The notes beneath the pieces are model-generated. The model ran no database searches. It was given only the letters and a program-made list of their open reading frames with translations, and was not told the DNA's origin. A program made the translations under genes and the position numbers. Of a stretch of DNA of 64,000 nt, positions 17,747 to 28,000 are shown piece after piece. Where the stretch lies: positions 310,001 through 374,000 of the forward strand of contig NZ_QRDV01000002.1 of NCBI RefSeq assembly GCF_003386165.1, given 5' to 3'. Source of the DNA: Winogradskyella eximia. Its GTDB lineage: Bacteria; Bacteroidota; Bacteroidia; Flavobacteriales; Flavobacteriaceae. The first letter of the stretch is position 1. Every line of letters starts with the position of its first letter.

Positions 17747-17756
17747 GGAAAATAAT
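17735..17756. promoter_or_regulatory. Candidate MarR operator over the -33 box
   Basis: ATTAGTTTCC-AA-GGAAAATAAT is an inverted repeat with two 10-bp arms matching at 9 of 10 positions. The -33 TTG of the operon promoter falls at its centre. Its length (22 bp) and location fit a MarR-dimer site, so the MarR encoded in this operon is the natural candidate to bind it. A second, weaker repeat TGTAA-N7-TTACA lies at 17761-17777. Confidence 0.5.
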
Positions 17757-17875
17757 TCCATGTAATATTATTTTACAAACCATTCACTTTCCAAACATCT
17801 TTTCGTTTTGTAAATTCGTGCAAAACAAAAACGAAGTTTTAACAAATACAACACCCACTATTTTGGGCAACACAT

Positions 17876-19504
17876 ATGGATATTAAATTCAACAAAAACG
17901 AAGACCATAATAAGCTTCTTCTTTCCGATCTTAAAAAACGTTTAGTAAAAGTTAAACTCGGTGGTGGAGAAAAAAGCATTGAGAAACATAAAGCTAAAGG
18001 TAAAATGACTGCACGTGAGCGTGTCAATTATTTATTAGATCCCAAAGCTAAATCGATTGAAATTGGTGCCTTTGCAGGTGAAGGTATGTATGAGCAATAT
18101 GGAGGCTGTCCGTCTGGAGGTGTAGTTGTAAAAATGGGTTACATAAAAGGAAAACAATGTATTGTTGTTGCCAATGATGCCACCGTTAAAGCAGGCGCTT
18201 GGTTTCCTATTACAGGAAAAAAGAACTTACGCGCTCAGGAAATTGCCATAGAAAACCGTTTACCAATCATTTACTTGGTGGATAGCGCTGGAGTTTTTCT
18301 ACCAATGCAAGATGAAATTTTCCCAGATAAAGAACATTTTGGTCGTATTTTTAGAAATAACGCAGTTATGAGTAGTATGGGTATTACCCAAATTGCTGCA
18401 GTTATGGGAAGTTGTGTGGCTGGAGGTGCTTATCTACCTATTATGAGTGATGAGGCTCTGATTGTTGATAAAACAGGAAGTATTTTCTTAGCAGGTAGCT
18501 ATTTAGTAAAAGCTGCTATAGGCGAAACTATAGATAATGAAACTTTAGGCGGAGCAACTACACATTGTGAAATTTCTGGAGTTACAGATTACAAAGCAAA
18601 AGACGATAAGGATGCTTTAGATAAAATAAAAAATATCGTTGATAAAATCGGTGATTTTGACAAAGCAGGTTATAATAGAGCTGAATCTAAAAAACCTAAA
18701 GAGAATCCGGATGACATCTATGGTATTCTTCCAAAAAGTCGCGCTGATCAATATGATATGAAAGAAATCATAAAGCGCTTGGTTGATAATTCTGAATTTG
18801 ATGAATATAAAGAAGATTATGGCAAAACAATCATAACAGCTTACGCCAGAATTGAAGGTTGGGCAGTTGGTATTGTTGCAAATCAGCGAAAATTAGTTAA
18901 AAACAAACTAGGTGAAATGCAATTTGGTGGTGTTATTTATAATGACTCTGCAGATAAGGCTACTCGTTTTATTGCTAATTGTAATCAGAAAAAAATTCCT
19001 TTAGTTTTTCTTCAAGATGTGACAGGATTTATGGTAGGTAGTAAATCAGAACACTCGGGAATTATTAAAGATGGAGCAAAAATGGTAAATGCAGTTAGTA
19101 ATTCTGTAGTACCAAAATTTACAATCATATTAGGAAATAGTTATGGAGCCGGAAACTATGCCATGTGCGGAAAAGCTTATGACCCAAGATTAATTGCGGC
19201 TTGGCCAAGTGCAGAACTTGCTGTGATGAGTGGGAATTCTGCTGCAAAAGTTTTGGCACAAATTGAAACGGCTTCGCTTAAAAAGAAAGGTGAAACCATT
19301 ACAAAAGAGAAAGAAGAAGAGTTATTCAATAAAATAAAAGATAGATACGACAACCAAGTATCTCCTTATTACGCTGCATCTCGTATTTGGACTGATGCCG
19401 TAATTGATCCTTTAGATACTAGAACTTGGATTTCTATGGGAATTGAAGCGGCTAACCACGCTCCTATTGAAAAGCCTTTTAATATGGGAGTTTTACAAGT
19501 TTAA
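17876..19504 (+). CDS. Acyl-CoA carboxylase, carboxyltransferase (beta) subunit
   Basis: A 542-residue biotin-dependent carboxyltransferase. Both crotonase-like halves are present: the N-terminal acyl-CoA half with GGCPSGG and VVANDATVKAG, and the C-terminal half with FLQDVTGFMVG, GNSYGAGNYAMCGKAYDPR and WPSAELAVM. The stretch with FPDKEHFGRIFRNN and MGSCVAGGAYLPIMSDE resembles methylcrotonyl-CoA carboxylase beta (leucine degradation) more than propionyl-CoA carboxylase. No biotin carboxylase or biotin carrier gene is adjacent, so the alpha subunit must be elsewhere. It is divergent from the DoxX operon, and the next gene starts 27 bases downstream. Confidence 0.92.
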   Translation: MDIKFNKNEDHNKLLLSDLKKRLVKVKLGGGEKSIEKHKAKGKMTARERVNYLLDPKAKSIEIGAFAGEGMYEQYGGCPSGGVVVKMGYIKGKQCIVVANDATVKAGAWFPITGKKNLRAQEIAIENRLPIIYLVDSAGVFLPMQDEIFPDKEHFGRIFRNNAVMSSMGITQIAAVMGSCVAGGAYLPIMSDEALIVDKTGSIFLAGSYLVKAAIGETIDNETLGGATTHCEISGVTDYKAKDDKDALDKIKNIVDKIGDFDKAGYNRAESKKPKENPDDIYGILPKSRADQYDMKEIIKRLVDNSEFDEYKEDYGKTIITAYARIEGWAVGIVANQRKLVKNKLGEMQFGGVIYNDSADKATRFIANCNQKKIPLVFLQDVTGFMVGSKSEHSGIIKDGAKMVNAVSNSVVPKFTIILGNSYGAGNYAMCGKAYDPRLIAAWPSAELAVMSGNSAAKVLAQIETASLKKKGETITKEKEEELFNKIKDRYDNQVSPYYAASRIWTDAVIDPLDTRTWISMGIEAANHAPIEKPFNMGVLQV

Positions 19505-19531
19505 ATTAACAGATAATCTAATAATTTTATT

Positions 19532-20392
19532 ATGTTCAAATTTTTGATTTTGCTTATAGTTTTATCTTTTACAATTAATACTATAGCTCAAACTGGTGTA
19601 GATTTAGGTCTCAACAAAAAAAAAGACTTCATATCTATTAAGAAACTTGATAAAAATGAAAGAGAAATTATTAAAGACTATTTTATAACAGATAATGATA
19701 CTCTAGTAAATCTAAAAAATGAACTTACAGAAGCTGAATTAAAATTGTTTTGCAGCTGCTATACTAATGATTCTCTTGTAAAAAAATATAAAAAAGCGGT
19801 GTTTTATTATGAATGGAATGATGACAAGCTTCAAAAATCTAATCAGTGGAATAGTGATATTAAAGTTTATTTTGCCCCTTCTATTCCTAGGAATGTGAGA
19901 ACGAAGTTCATAAAATTTTATAACCCATTAAATACTATTAATAACTTAAAAATAGATTTTGTTAAAAACATAGAAGACTCAAACTATGTAATTAAAGTAT
20001 CAAATACAATAATTCCTAATTTAACGATTAGAGATAACAAATACGATGAAACTCATCCTCTAAGTAAAATAAGTTATTCTATGTTAACAGATAAAACAAG
20101 AAAATTTTATGCAGGTACTATGCAAATTGATTTAGATAACCTAGATGATAAATCATTACTACTTCCAAAACTTAAACAGGTATTTTTTTTGAGTTTAGGA
20201 TCATTCATTATCAATAAATCATTCTCAGAAACAAGTTTAGTAAGCTCTCAATATATAAACAGCGAAACTATATCTATTGAAGACTTTGAGTTAATAAAAA
20301 TGCATTATTTTAAAATATATGATCAACTTGTTTCTGCATTTAAAATAGATGAACTCGTTCAAACATCTAAATCAATTTGTAAAAATGAATAA
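19532..20392 (+). CDS. Secreted protein of unknown function, tandem paralogue 1
   Basis: The first 20 residues form a signal peptide ending near TIAQ. The mature part (about 265 aa) contains a WNSDIKVYFAPSIP motif, an FVKNIEDSNYVIKV motif and a KFYAGTMQIDL motif. Each has a counterpart in the following gene (WKTPIKIYF, RVKNINEANYFIYY, QIYKGYMRI), so the two are diverged tandem duplicates. The layout, with a W..PI.VYF strand and a later N-Y-I strand, weakly resembles the DUF2927 fold, but I cannot confirm it. The ATG of the next gene overlaps its stop region, so both are co-translated. Confidence 0.75.
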   Translation: MFKFLILLIVLSFTINTIAQTGVDLGLNKKKDFISIKKLDKNEREIIKDYFITDNDTLVNLKNELTEAELKLFCSCYTNDSLVKKYKKAVFYYEWNDDKLQKSNQWNSDIKVYFAPSIPRNVRTKFIKFYNPLNTINNLKIDFVKNIEDSNYVIKVSNTIIPNLTIRDNKYDETHPLSKISYSMLTDKTRKFYAGTMQIDLDNLDDKSLLLPKLKQVFFLSLGSFIINKSFSETSLVSSQYINSETISIEDFELIKMHYFKIYDQLVSAFKIDELVQTSKSICKNE

Positions 20393-21251
20393 GCACTCTA
20401 AAGTTTTATTTCTATTATTTAGTTTTTTATTCGTTTTTGGTTTTTCCCAAGATCCTAAATTTAAAAATAAAAAAATTTATGTTTCAAAAGAAAATTTTAA
20501 AAGAAAATTTGAAGCTAGTGACTCTTTGGGTAACATTATTATTGGAAAGGATACTTTAATAGAGGTCCTAAGCCACCCAGACTTAGAAGGCATTCCTGTT
20601 CGTTATGAATATAAAGACTCTACATTTTTAGAAGAGTACAAGAAGGTTGCTTTTCAGCTGTATCACAAAGATTCAGCTGATACAAAAACAATGAAGTATT
20701 GGAAAACGCCTATAAAGATTTATTTTTCGGAAGGCATGGATAAAAAAGTCATAAAAAATATAATGTCTTTTACCAAAGAGATAGAAGGAGCTGTTGATTC
20801 ATTAAATATCTCTAGAGTGAAAAATATAAATGAAGCAAATTATTTTATTTATTACGATGACGATTTTCAATTTAGCCAAAAATTAGAAAAATATAGGAAA
20901 TCGGATTATAGTATTTATTGGAATAAAAAAAGTCAAATTTATAAAGGTTACATGCGAATTATTAGAAAACGCATGTTTTCAAATAAATTAGCTCAAGAAA
21001 AAATAAAAGACTTGTTTTTTGGGTCATTAGGCTGGTTTAAAAGAAGTCACGAATTGGGATGTAATAGTTATTTTTCAAATTGCTATTCCGAAAATAAGCA
21101 AATGTCTGAATTTGATAAACAATTACTACAATACCATTACTCCTACGGTATTTGCAAAGGAACAACAAAATTATCTTTTGAAGCACAACACAAAAGGCAC
21201 AAAAAGAGTTTAAAGGATGGTAGAACAGACATATATATAATCAATAATTAA
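20385..21251 (+). CDS. Secreted protein of unknown function, tandem paralogue 2
   Basis: The ATG at 20385 gives a signal peptide (MNKHSKVLFLLFSFLFVFGF, then SQDPK), which makes it a better start than the in-frame ATG at 20349; it overlaps the upstream stop by eight bases. The mature protein shares three motifs with the upstream paralogue (see 19532-20392) and ends with a Cys-containing segment (GCNSYFSNCYSENK, then YGICKG) that may form disulfides; the first paralogue has FCSCYTND at a different place. The gene is followed by a bidirectional terminator. The function is unknown, but an envelope location is likely. Confidence 0.75.
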   Translation: MNKHSKVLFLLFSFLFVFGFSQDPKFKNKKIYVSKENFKRKFEASDSLGNIIIGKDTLIEVLSHPDLEGIPVRYEYKDSTFLEEYKKVAFQLYHKDSADTKTMKYWKTPIKIYFSEGMDKKVIKNIMSFTKEIEGAVDSLNISRVKNINEANYFIYYDDDFQFSQKLEKYRKSDYSIYWNKKSQIYKGYMRIIRKRMFSNKLAQEKIKDLFFGSLGWFKRSHELGCNSYFSNCYSENKQMSEFDKQLLQYHYSYGICKGTTKLSFEAQHKRHKKSLKDGRTDIYIINN

Positions 21252-21287
21252 ACCTAATAGTGTTTTTAACTCAACAAAATTAGCATA

Positions 21288-21321
21288 TAAAAAAAGAGCG
21301 CAAATTGCGCTCTTTTTTTTT
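21288..21321. terminator. Bidirectional terminator
   Basis: Arms AGAGCGCA (21295-21302) and TGCGCTCT (21306-21313) with a 3-nt loop are flanked by A-runs and T-runs on the proper sides. It serves the secreted-protein pair and the convergent small gene at 21337. Confidence 0.88.
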
Positions 21322-21336
21322 ATATAATATAGATTA

Positions 21337-21522
21337 TTAATCTAGCGTTAAACCTTGACGTTTAGCTTTCTTTTCTTCTTTAATTTCTTTTAAACGCTCA
21401 AATGCTGAACCAAATACCCAATAAGGAATCACAAAGGTTAAAAGAAAAATCATTAACCAAAAGCCTATAGTTAATATAGTTAAAAATGCTAAAAATCCTA
21501 AATATTGATCAAATTCGAACAT
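21337..21522 (-). CDS. Small single-pass membrane protein, 61 aa
   Basis: A protein with one or two closely spaced hydrophobic helices (residues about 8-38) and a basic C-terminal tail (LKEIKEEKKAKRQ). I recognise no family. The start ATG is preceded, about 30 bases upstream, by a consensus Bacteroidota promoter (21552-21582), and the gene ends at a strong terminator, so it looks like a real single-gene unit. Confidence 0.65.
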   Translation of the reverse strand: MFEFDQYLGFLAFLTILTIGFWLMIFLLTFVIPYWVFGSAFERLKEIKEEKKAKRQGLTLD

Positions 21523-21551
21523 AATTCTTGTGTCATTTACGTTTATTGGTA

Positions 21552-21582
21552 CAAAGATATAACCAAAATATAAGTTTTACAA
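21552..21582 (-). promoter_or_regulatory. Promoter of the 61-aa membrane protein gene
   Basis: On the minus strand: TTG (21582-21580), 20 bases, TATCTTTG (21559-21552). Both elements match the Bacteroidota consensus, with the same N20 spacing as the DoxX and tRNA promoters in this window. Confidence 0.65.
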
Positions 21583-21620
21583 CAGCCTTGCCTAGTTTTA
21601 TTAACAGGTTATTAAAAAAT

Positions 21621-21983
21621 TCATAAAGACTTCATTAATAAATCTGCTGTTGCAGGATTTGTAGCCAAGGGTACATTGTGTACATCACATAATCGCATTA
21701 ACATTAAAATATCTGGCTCATGCGGATGGCGATCTAATGGATCTCTAAAAAACAAGACCATATTACATTGCCCTTCTGCTACTCGCGCTGCTATTTGAGC
21801 ATCGCCTCCTAAAGGACCAGACAACAAAGCATTAACTTTAAAACCTGCTTTAGACACTTTGTCTCCTGTTGTACCTGTAGAAACTAAATTGATATTTTTA
21901 TGATGTAAAATGTCCCTGTGCTCATTTAAAAACTGAACCATTTCTGCCTTTTTTCCATCGTGAGCTATGATAGCTATTTCCAT
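21621..21983 (-). CDS. mgsA: Methylglyoxal synthase
   Basis: MgsA converts dihydroxyacetone phosphate to methylglyoxal and phosphate, a bypass of lower glycolysis used when phosphate is scarce or sugar phosphates build up. Key features are AHDGKK near the N-terminus, STGTTGD (35-41), the GPLGGDAQIA loop with the catalytic Asp61 (equivalent to E. coli Asp71), and His88 in HPHEPD. The protein is 120 aa, shorter than the 152-aa E. coli enzyme because the extra N- and C-terminal segments are absent. It starts one base after the stop of the BadF-type kinase gene, so the two are one operon. Confidence 0.93.
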   Translation of the reverse strand: MEIAIIAHDGKKAEMVQFLNEHRDILHHKNINLVSTGTTGDKVSKAGFKVNALLSGPLGGDAQIAARVAEGQCNMVLFFRDPLDRHPHEPDILMLMRLCDVHNVPLATNPATADLLMKSL

Positions 21984-21984
21984 A

Positions 21985-22848
21985 TTAAAGATTTTTAACG
22001 TGATAATTTACTAAACCTTCTATTGGACGTCTTACAAAATTACCGACTTTAAAGCCATATTCTTTGGCAACTTGCTTAATTTCTTCTTGACCAAAATAGG
22101 CAATAGAACCAGCAAAATGAACAGGCACTCCTTCTTTTAACTCTTCTTTATATTGAAGAATCATATTTTCTGTAAACAAACGAATACCTTTAGTTATAAT
22201 ATTACTGATATATTCTGAATCTTTATTTATAAACATAAACTCTGCATGATCCGCCAAATAGGCACTAGGATTAGATTGTTTATATAAATTGTACTTAATA
22301 AAATCCGCATCTAAATTATGCTTATGAGCAAACGCCACACTAATTGTATCTGGCATTTTCTTAAAGAAATAATCTCTTATTAATTGTTTTCCAAAATAAT
22401 TTCCACTGGCATCATCCATTAAAATATAACCAAGACTAGACACGCGTTGGTGTAAATCTTTACCATCGTAATAACTACAGTTAGAACCTGTACCTAGAAT
22501 ACAAACTACAGCTGCTTCATCATTAGTATTAATACATGCTCTAACTGCAGCATAAGTATCTTCTCTAACTTCAACAATAGCATTCTTAAAATAATATTCT
22601 AAAATTGATTTTAATAGTAATCTTGGTTTTTCAGTACCACAGCCAGCTCCGTAAAAATGAATATGAGTCACTTGATCTGCAATCTCCATTAATTCTTTGC
22701 TCTTACGAATGATTTTATTCAGTTTTTTCTCTGGCACAATCGCAGGATTTAAACCTTTAGTTCTAATTTTATCCACAGCTTGAATACCATCGGAATTAAT
22801 AGCTATCCAATCGCATTTTGTGGAACCTCCATCTGTTATTAAAATCAT
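21985..22848 (-). CDS. BadF/BadG-type ATPase, probable N-acetylglucosamine kinase
   Basis: This is an actin-fold (ASKHA) sugar kinase of 287 residues. The phosphate-1 loop is ITDGGSTKCDW at 4-14 and the phosphate-2 region is VCILGTGSNCSYYDG (near 115-128). The family includes eukaryotic N-acetylglucosamine kinase and its bacterial relatives, and Bacteroidota members are usually annotated this way; the true substrate is not shown. It forms a tight pair with mgsA and lies downstream of the pfkA-gap operon on the same strand, separated from it by an inverted-repeat terminator. The context fits amino-sugar or sugar-phosphate use. Confidence 0.85.
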   Translation of the reverse strand: MILITDGGSTKCDWIAINSDGIQAVDKIRTKGLNPAIVPEKKLNKIIRKSKELMEIADQVTHIHFYGAGCGTEKPRLLLKSILEYYFKNAIVEVREDTYAAVRACINTNDEAAVVCILGTGSNCSYYDGKDLHQRVSSLGYILMDDASGNYFGKQLIRDYFFKKMPDTISVAFAHKHNLDADFIKYNLYKQSNPSAYLADHAEFMFINKDSEYISNIITKGIRLFTENMILQYKEELKEGVPVHFAGSIAYFGQEEIKQVAKEYGFKVGNFVRRPIEGLVNYHVKNL

Positions 22849-22861
22849 AATGTCTAAAAAT

Positions 22862-22908
22862 TAAAAATTCCGTAGGATATGACCAATTCATAACCCTACG
22901 GAATTTTA
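22862..22908 (-). terminator. Terminator of the pfkA-gap operon
   Basis: A perfect 13-bp inverted repeat (22864-22876 with 22895-22907, 18-nt loop) follows the gap stop on the minus strand; the distal arm ends in T residues. The long loop is slightly atypical, but the stem is strong. Confidence 0.7.
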
Positions 22909-22922
22909 GAATTACTATTATA

Positions 22923-23939
<1,017 letters not shown>

Positions 23940-23952
23940 TTAGTTTAATATA

Positions 23953-24939
23953 TTAAATTGACATGATATCAGAAACTCTTAAAAGTTCCTTGTTTATTTT
24001 TGATTTACCTTTTACTGCTTGGTCAAATGGTGTTAAATCCATAACATCATTTTTCATTCCAACCATATAACTACTTTTTCCAGTAATTAAACTCTCTACA
24101 GCTTTTACACCCATTCTACTAGCTAAAACACGATCGAAACAAGATGGTGCACCACCACGTTGCATATGCCCTAAAACAGAAACTCGCACTTCGTATTCAG
24201 ACATGTTCTCTTCAACATAATCTTTAAGTTCAAAGACACTTTTACCTATTTTATCACCTTCTGCAACAATAACTATACTAGATGATTTACCAGATTGTTT
24301 ACTACGTCTTAAAGATTCTAATAAACGATCTAAACCTAAATCTTCTTCAGGAATTAATATTTCTTCAGCTCCAGCACCAATTCCAACATTTAATGCGATA
24401 TGTCCAACATCACGTCCCATAACTTCAATAAAAAATAATCGGTTGTGTGAACTTGCCGTATCTCTAATTTTATCTATTACTTCTACAACTGTATTTAAAG
24501 CTGTATCGTAACCAAGCGTATGCGTTGTACCAAAAATATCGTTATCTATGGTACCAGGAATTCCCATTACTGGAAAATTGTATTCTTTATTAAAAATCAT
24601 AGCACCAGTAAAACTACCGTCTCCACCAATAACTACAAAAGCATCAATACCTGCTTTTCTTAATTGTTCATATGCTTTTGCTCTACCTTCTTTTGTTCTA
24701 AAGTCTTTTGAACGAGCTGATTTTAACATCGTACCACCTTTATTAATGATACCTTTAACGCTTCGTGCATCCATTTCAACAAAATCTCCGTCAATCATTC
24801 CCTCATAACCTCTATAAATACCGTAGCATTTAATATCATGAAAAGCACAAGTTCTAACTACAGATCTTATTGCAGCATTCATTCCTGGAGCATCACCTCC
24901 AGATGTTAAAACACCTATTTTTTTAATTGTATGTAGCAT
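23953..24939 (-). CDS. pfkA: 6-phosphofructokinase
   Basis: ATP-dependent phosphofructokinase catalysing the committed step of glycolysis. Diagnostic motifs are LTSGGDAPGMN (11-21), the GGDGSFTGA Mg-ATP loop (about 103-111), PGTIDNDIFGTTHTLGYDTA with the catalytic Asp, and the MGRDVGHIAL substrate segment. Gly at the ATP-loop position and the 328-residue length fit the ATP-dependent PfkA type, not the pyrophosphate-dependent type. It is the first gene of the pfkA-gap operon. A plausible promoter lies at 25000-25029. Confidence 0.95.
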   Translation of the reverse strand: MLHTIKKIGVLTSGGDAPGMNAAIRSVVRTCAFHDIKCYGIYRGYEGMIDGDFVEMDARSVKGIINKGGTMLKSARSKDFRTKEGRAKAYEQLRKAGIDAFVVIGGDGSFTGAMIFNKEYNFPVMGIPGTIDNDIFGTTHTLGYDTALNTVVEVIDKIRDTASSHNRLFFIEVMGRDVGHIALNVGIGAGAEEILIPEEDLGLDRLLESLRRSKQSGKSSSIVIVAEGDKIGKSVFELKDYVEENMSEYEVRVSVLGHMQRGGAPSCFDRVLASRMGVKAVESLITGKSSYMVGMKNDVMDLTPFDQAVKGKSKINKELLRVSDIMSI

Positions 24940-24999
24940 TCTTTTTATTTATTTTACAGTAAAATTAAGAAACAATACATACAAAAAAGTGACTATTGT

Positions 25000-25029
25000 C
25001 ATAAATAATCCCTAATAAATCAATTCAAA
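25000..25029 (-). promoter_or_regulatory. Candidate promoter of pfkA-gap
   Basis: On the minus strand: TTTG (25029-25026), 18 bases, TATTTATG (25007-25000), which differs from TAnnTTTG at one position. It lies about 60 bases upstream of the pfkA ATG. Confidence 0.4.
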
Positions 25030-25075
25030 CGTTTTCGTTAATAAGTATTTTAATAAATATGTAGAATTTAAGATT

Positions 25076-28000
25076 TTAAGACCTTGTTTTTGTCTTTTTT
25101 TCTTTCACAGTCATGTAATCTGGCATCAAATCATTGTCTTTATTGTCCTTTTTTTCTTTTGTTTTGTCAATTTCATTGTCTTTTCTATTCTTTCCTGAAA
25201 AGATAATTTGAATCAACTCCTTAAAAGAATCAAACTCTACATTATATGATAAACCGACACCTTGTGTGAAGCCAATTTCTTCACCAAAATTTCTAATACT
25301 ATTTTCTCTATTAAAAACTTTAGCTCTTAATGTACCATCTTCATTTAGCAATAAATCTATTTGTACGTCTCCACTTATAACCGTTTGACTTGCACTACCA
25401 AATGGTACACCTACCTTACCATTAACTAAGATTTTATCACTTATTTTAGTTTGAAGTGTAACACCTACTTTATTATTGGTTTGTAACTCTGGTGTGTCTT
25501 GTCCTAATTCAAAATTTAAACCGACATCTAGATTACCGTTGCTTGAACCAAAAAGGTTATTCACAATACCTGTAAGTCGTTCTGAAATAGTACCCGTAAA
25601 ATTAGCACCTCTTACTCCATTTGAAAATCCACCGGTTGCTAAAAAAATTAACGCCTGATTGTCGCGTTCTTCTTTTGAAGATAATCTGTAATCTAACTCA
25701 GATTTTACGGTAGAACTAACTCCAGGAAACCTAAAATCGAATTGAGGATCTGGTTGTTCTAATTGACCTGTTAAATGAATTTCTACTTCTACATCTATAC
25801 TTTGGCTAATAGGATTATCTAATAAAACGGAAGGGTTAGCACTACCTTCATATACCGCTTTTAGATTTAATTCCGCTCTCAAAGGATCACCTTCCCATAC
25901 AATACTTCCACCGCGTTCTACTTTAAATTTCTTTTCAACTAAACCTTCATACTTAAAATTGTAAGTTCCTTCATATACCACAAAATCTCCCCACATATTA
26001 AAAGCTCCATTGGTGTTAATTAAGAAATTTAAACCACCTCTACCTCTACCTTTAATTGTACTACCAGCTTCTTTATCTATTACAATTTCTATAACAGCAT
26101 TTTCATTAACATCTAAATCGAAATCTAACACTAAACCTTTTACCTCAATTTGTTCTGTAATTATTCCATTTATTCGCGCTTGTTTTTCCTCTGGACTTAA
26201 AAATTGAATAAATGAGTTATCACCAAAACTTTCAGAATCGTTTAAAGGAATAAAAAACTCGGTTCCGGCTTCTGTTCTTCCATCATTTACTTCTATGACT
26301 AATTGATCTGTTGGCCCTTTAATTTCAGCCGATCCTGAAATAAATCCTGTACCATAATAGAGTTCGTCTTCAGATTCTTCCGTATTTAAAACTAACAGTC
26401 TGTCTGTTGTTAGTACTAAACCAAGTTTCCAATCCGAAAAATTATCATGAGCAATAAAACCATTAAGATTACCTTTAGAGAAGTATTTAGAATCTGTCAT
26501 TGAGACATCATTAAATATAAATTGCTGACCTCTAAGTGACACTTTAGAGTCAAAATCAAAACCGTAATCGACATTTAGATAAGGAATAGCTAAACCTGCT
26601 CTATCTAATAATAACTCTCCATAAATCGCTGGCTTTCTTAAGCTTCCTGTGACATTAGCATAACCAGAGACTAGGCCTCTAATATTATTAATAACACCTT
26701 CGCCCAATGGATTTAAGGGATCTAATAAAAATTCTTCAAAAACAACATCTACATCTATTTTTGGATCATTCTGTCCCACATCAATAGTTCCTTTTGCATC
26801 TAAAGATTTTAGATTGTCATTAACTAGAGTAACATCTACATTGTAATTGGTTAAGGAATTGTTGCCTTCAACCTTAGCCTTAAGATTACCTAAATCATAA
26901 TCATTTACAAAAAGCCCACTAATTTCTACATTAGATTTTGGTAAGTAAACACCATTGTTTTGCACCACATCTAGTTTTCCATTTACAATACCTTTTAGAG
27001 CTAAACTGTCTATACGCGGTGTGATTTTAACGAGTTGTACATCTTTAAAATCGACATTAAAATCTTTATTAATAGAATCTTTTACGCTACCAGAAACCAA
27101 TATTTCTTCATCTCCTTGTGTTATTTTTATAGGAAATATATCGAAGTTCTTAAATTTTCTATCAAATCTAATTTTATTTAAAGTGTCTTTTTTAGCATTC
27201 AACAACCAATCATAACCTTTAAACTTTACATCAGATTTTCTAAAACCAACAACCGATTGATTGGTTTCATCGATGGTATAAAAAAGATTTAGATTAAAAT
27301 CATCTATATTATTTGTTCCTCCTTTAAATTCCGATTTAATTAATAATGTATCGCGTTTTGTTACATTAATAAGACTGAATTGTGAAGCATTATAAATACC
27401 AGCACTTAAACTATCAATTTCAATATATGTATTATATAAAGGATTGCTGTTATCAATAGTTACATTAATATTGTTGGCAAAATAATCTTGAAATTTAATC
27501 TCGGGAGAATTAAATGTAAGCTCAAATCCTTTTTCGTCAGTTTCAATACGGCCTTCAATAAAGGTGTTTTTCCCGATGGTTAAATCCTTAAAAAAAACCG
27601 CTGCAATTTTAGAATAAATATTGAATCTAAAATTAATATATTGATTTGCTTCAACTTTATTGGGCACATAATTGGTATAAATACTACCAACAGAGTTTTC
27701 TACCAAACCAAGAATATCTTTAGTTTTAAATTGACCTGTAATTTTTCCATCTATAATGTCTGGAGAATTTATAGAAATGGTACGTTCGTTTTCGTTAAAA
27801 GAAGATACAATATCAAAATCCTGAAAATTATAACTACCATCTTGATTTTTATAAGTTGTATTTTGGATATTTATATCTCCAGTGGCATTATCTAAAGTAG
27901 ATCCTTTAGCCGTCATTGTTACCAAGCCTCTAAATTCAGAAATACTATCTCTTGTTACAAAATTTAATTTATTAAGATTAGCGTAGCCTACTTGTGCTTT

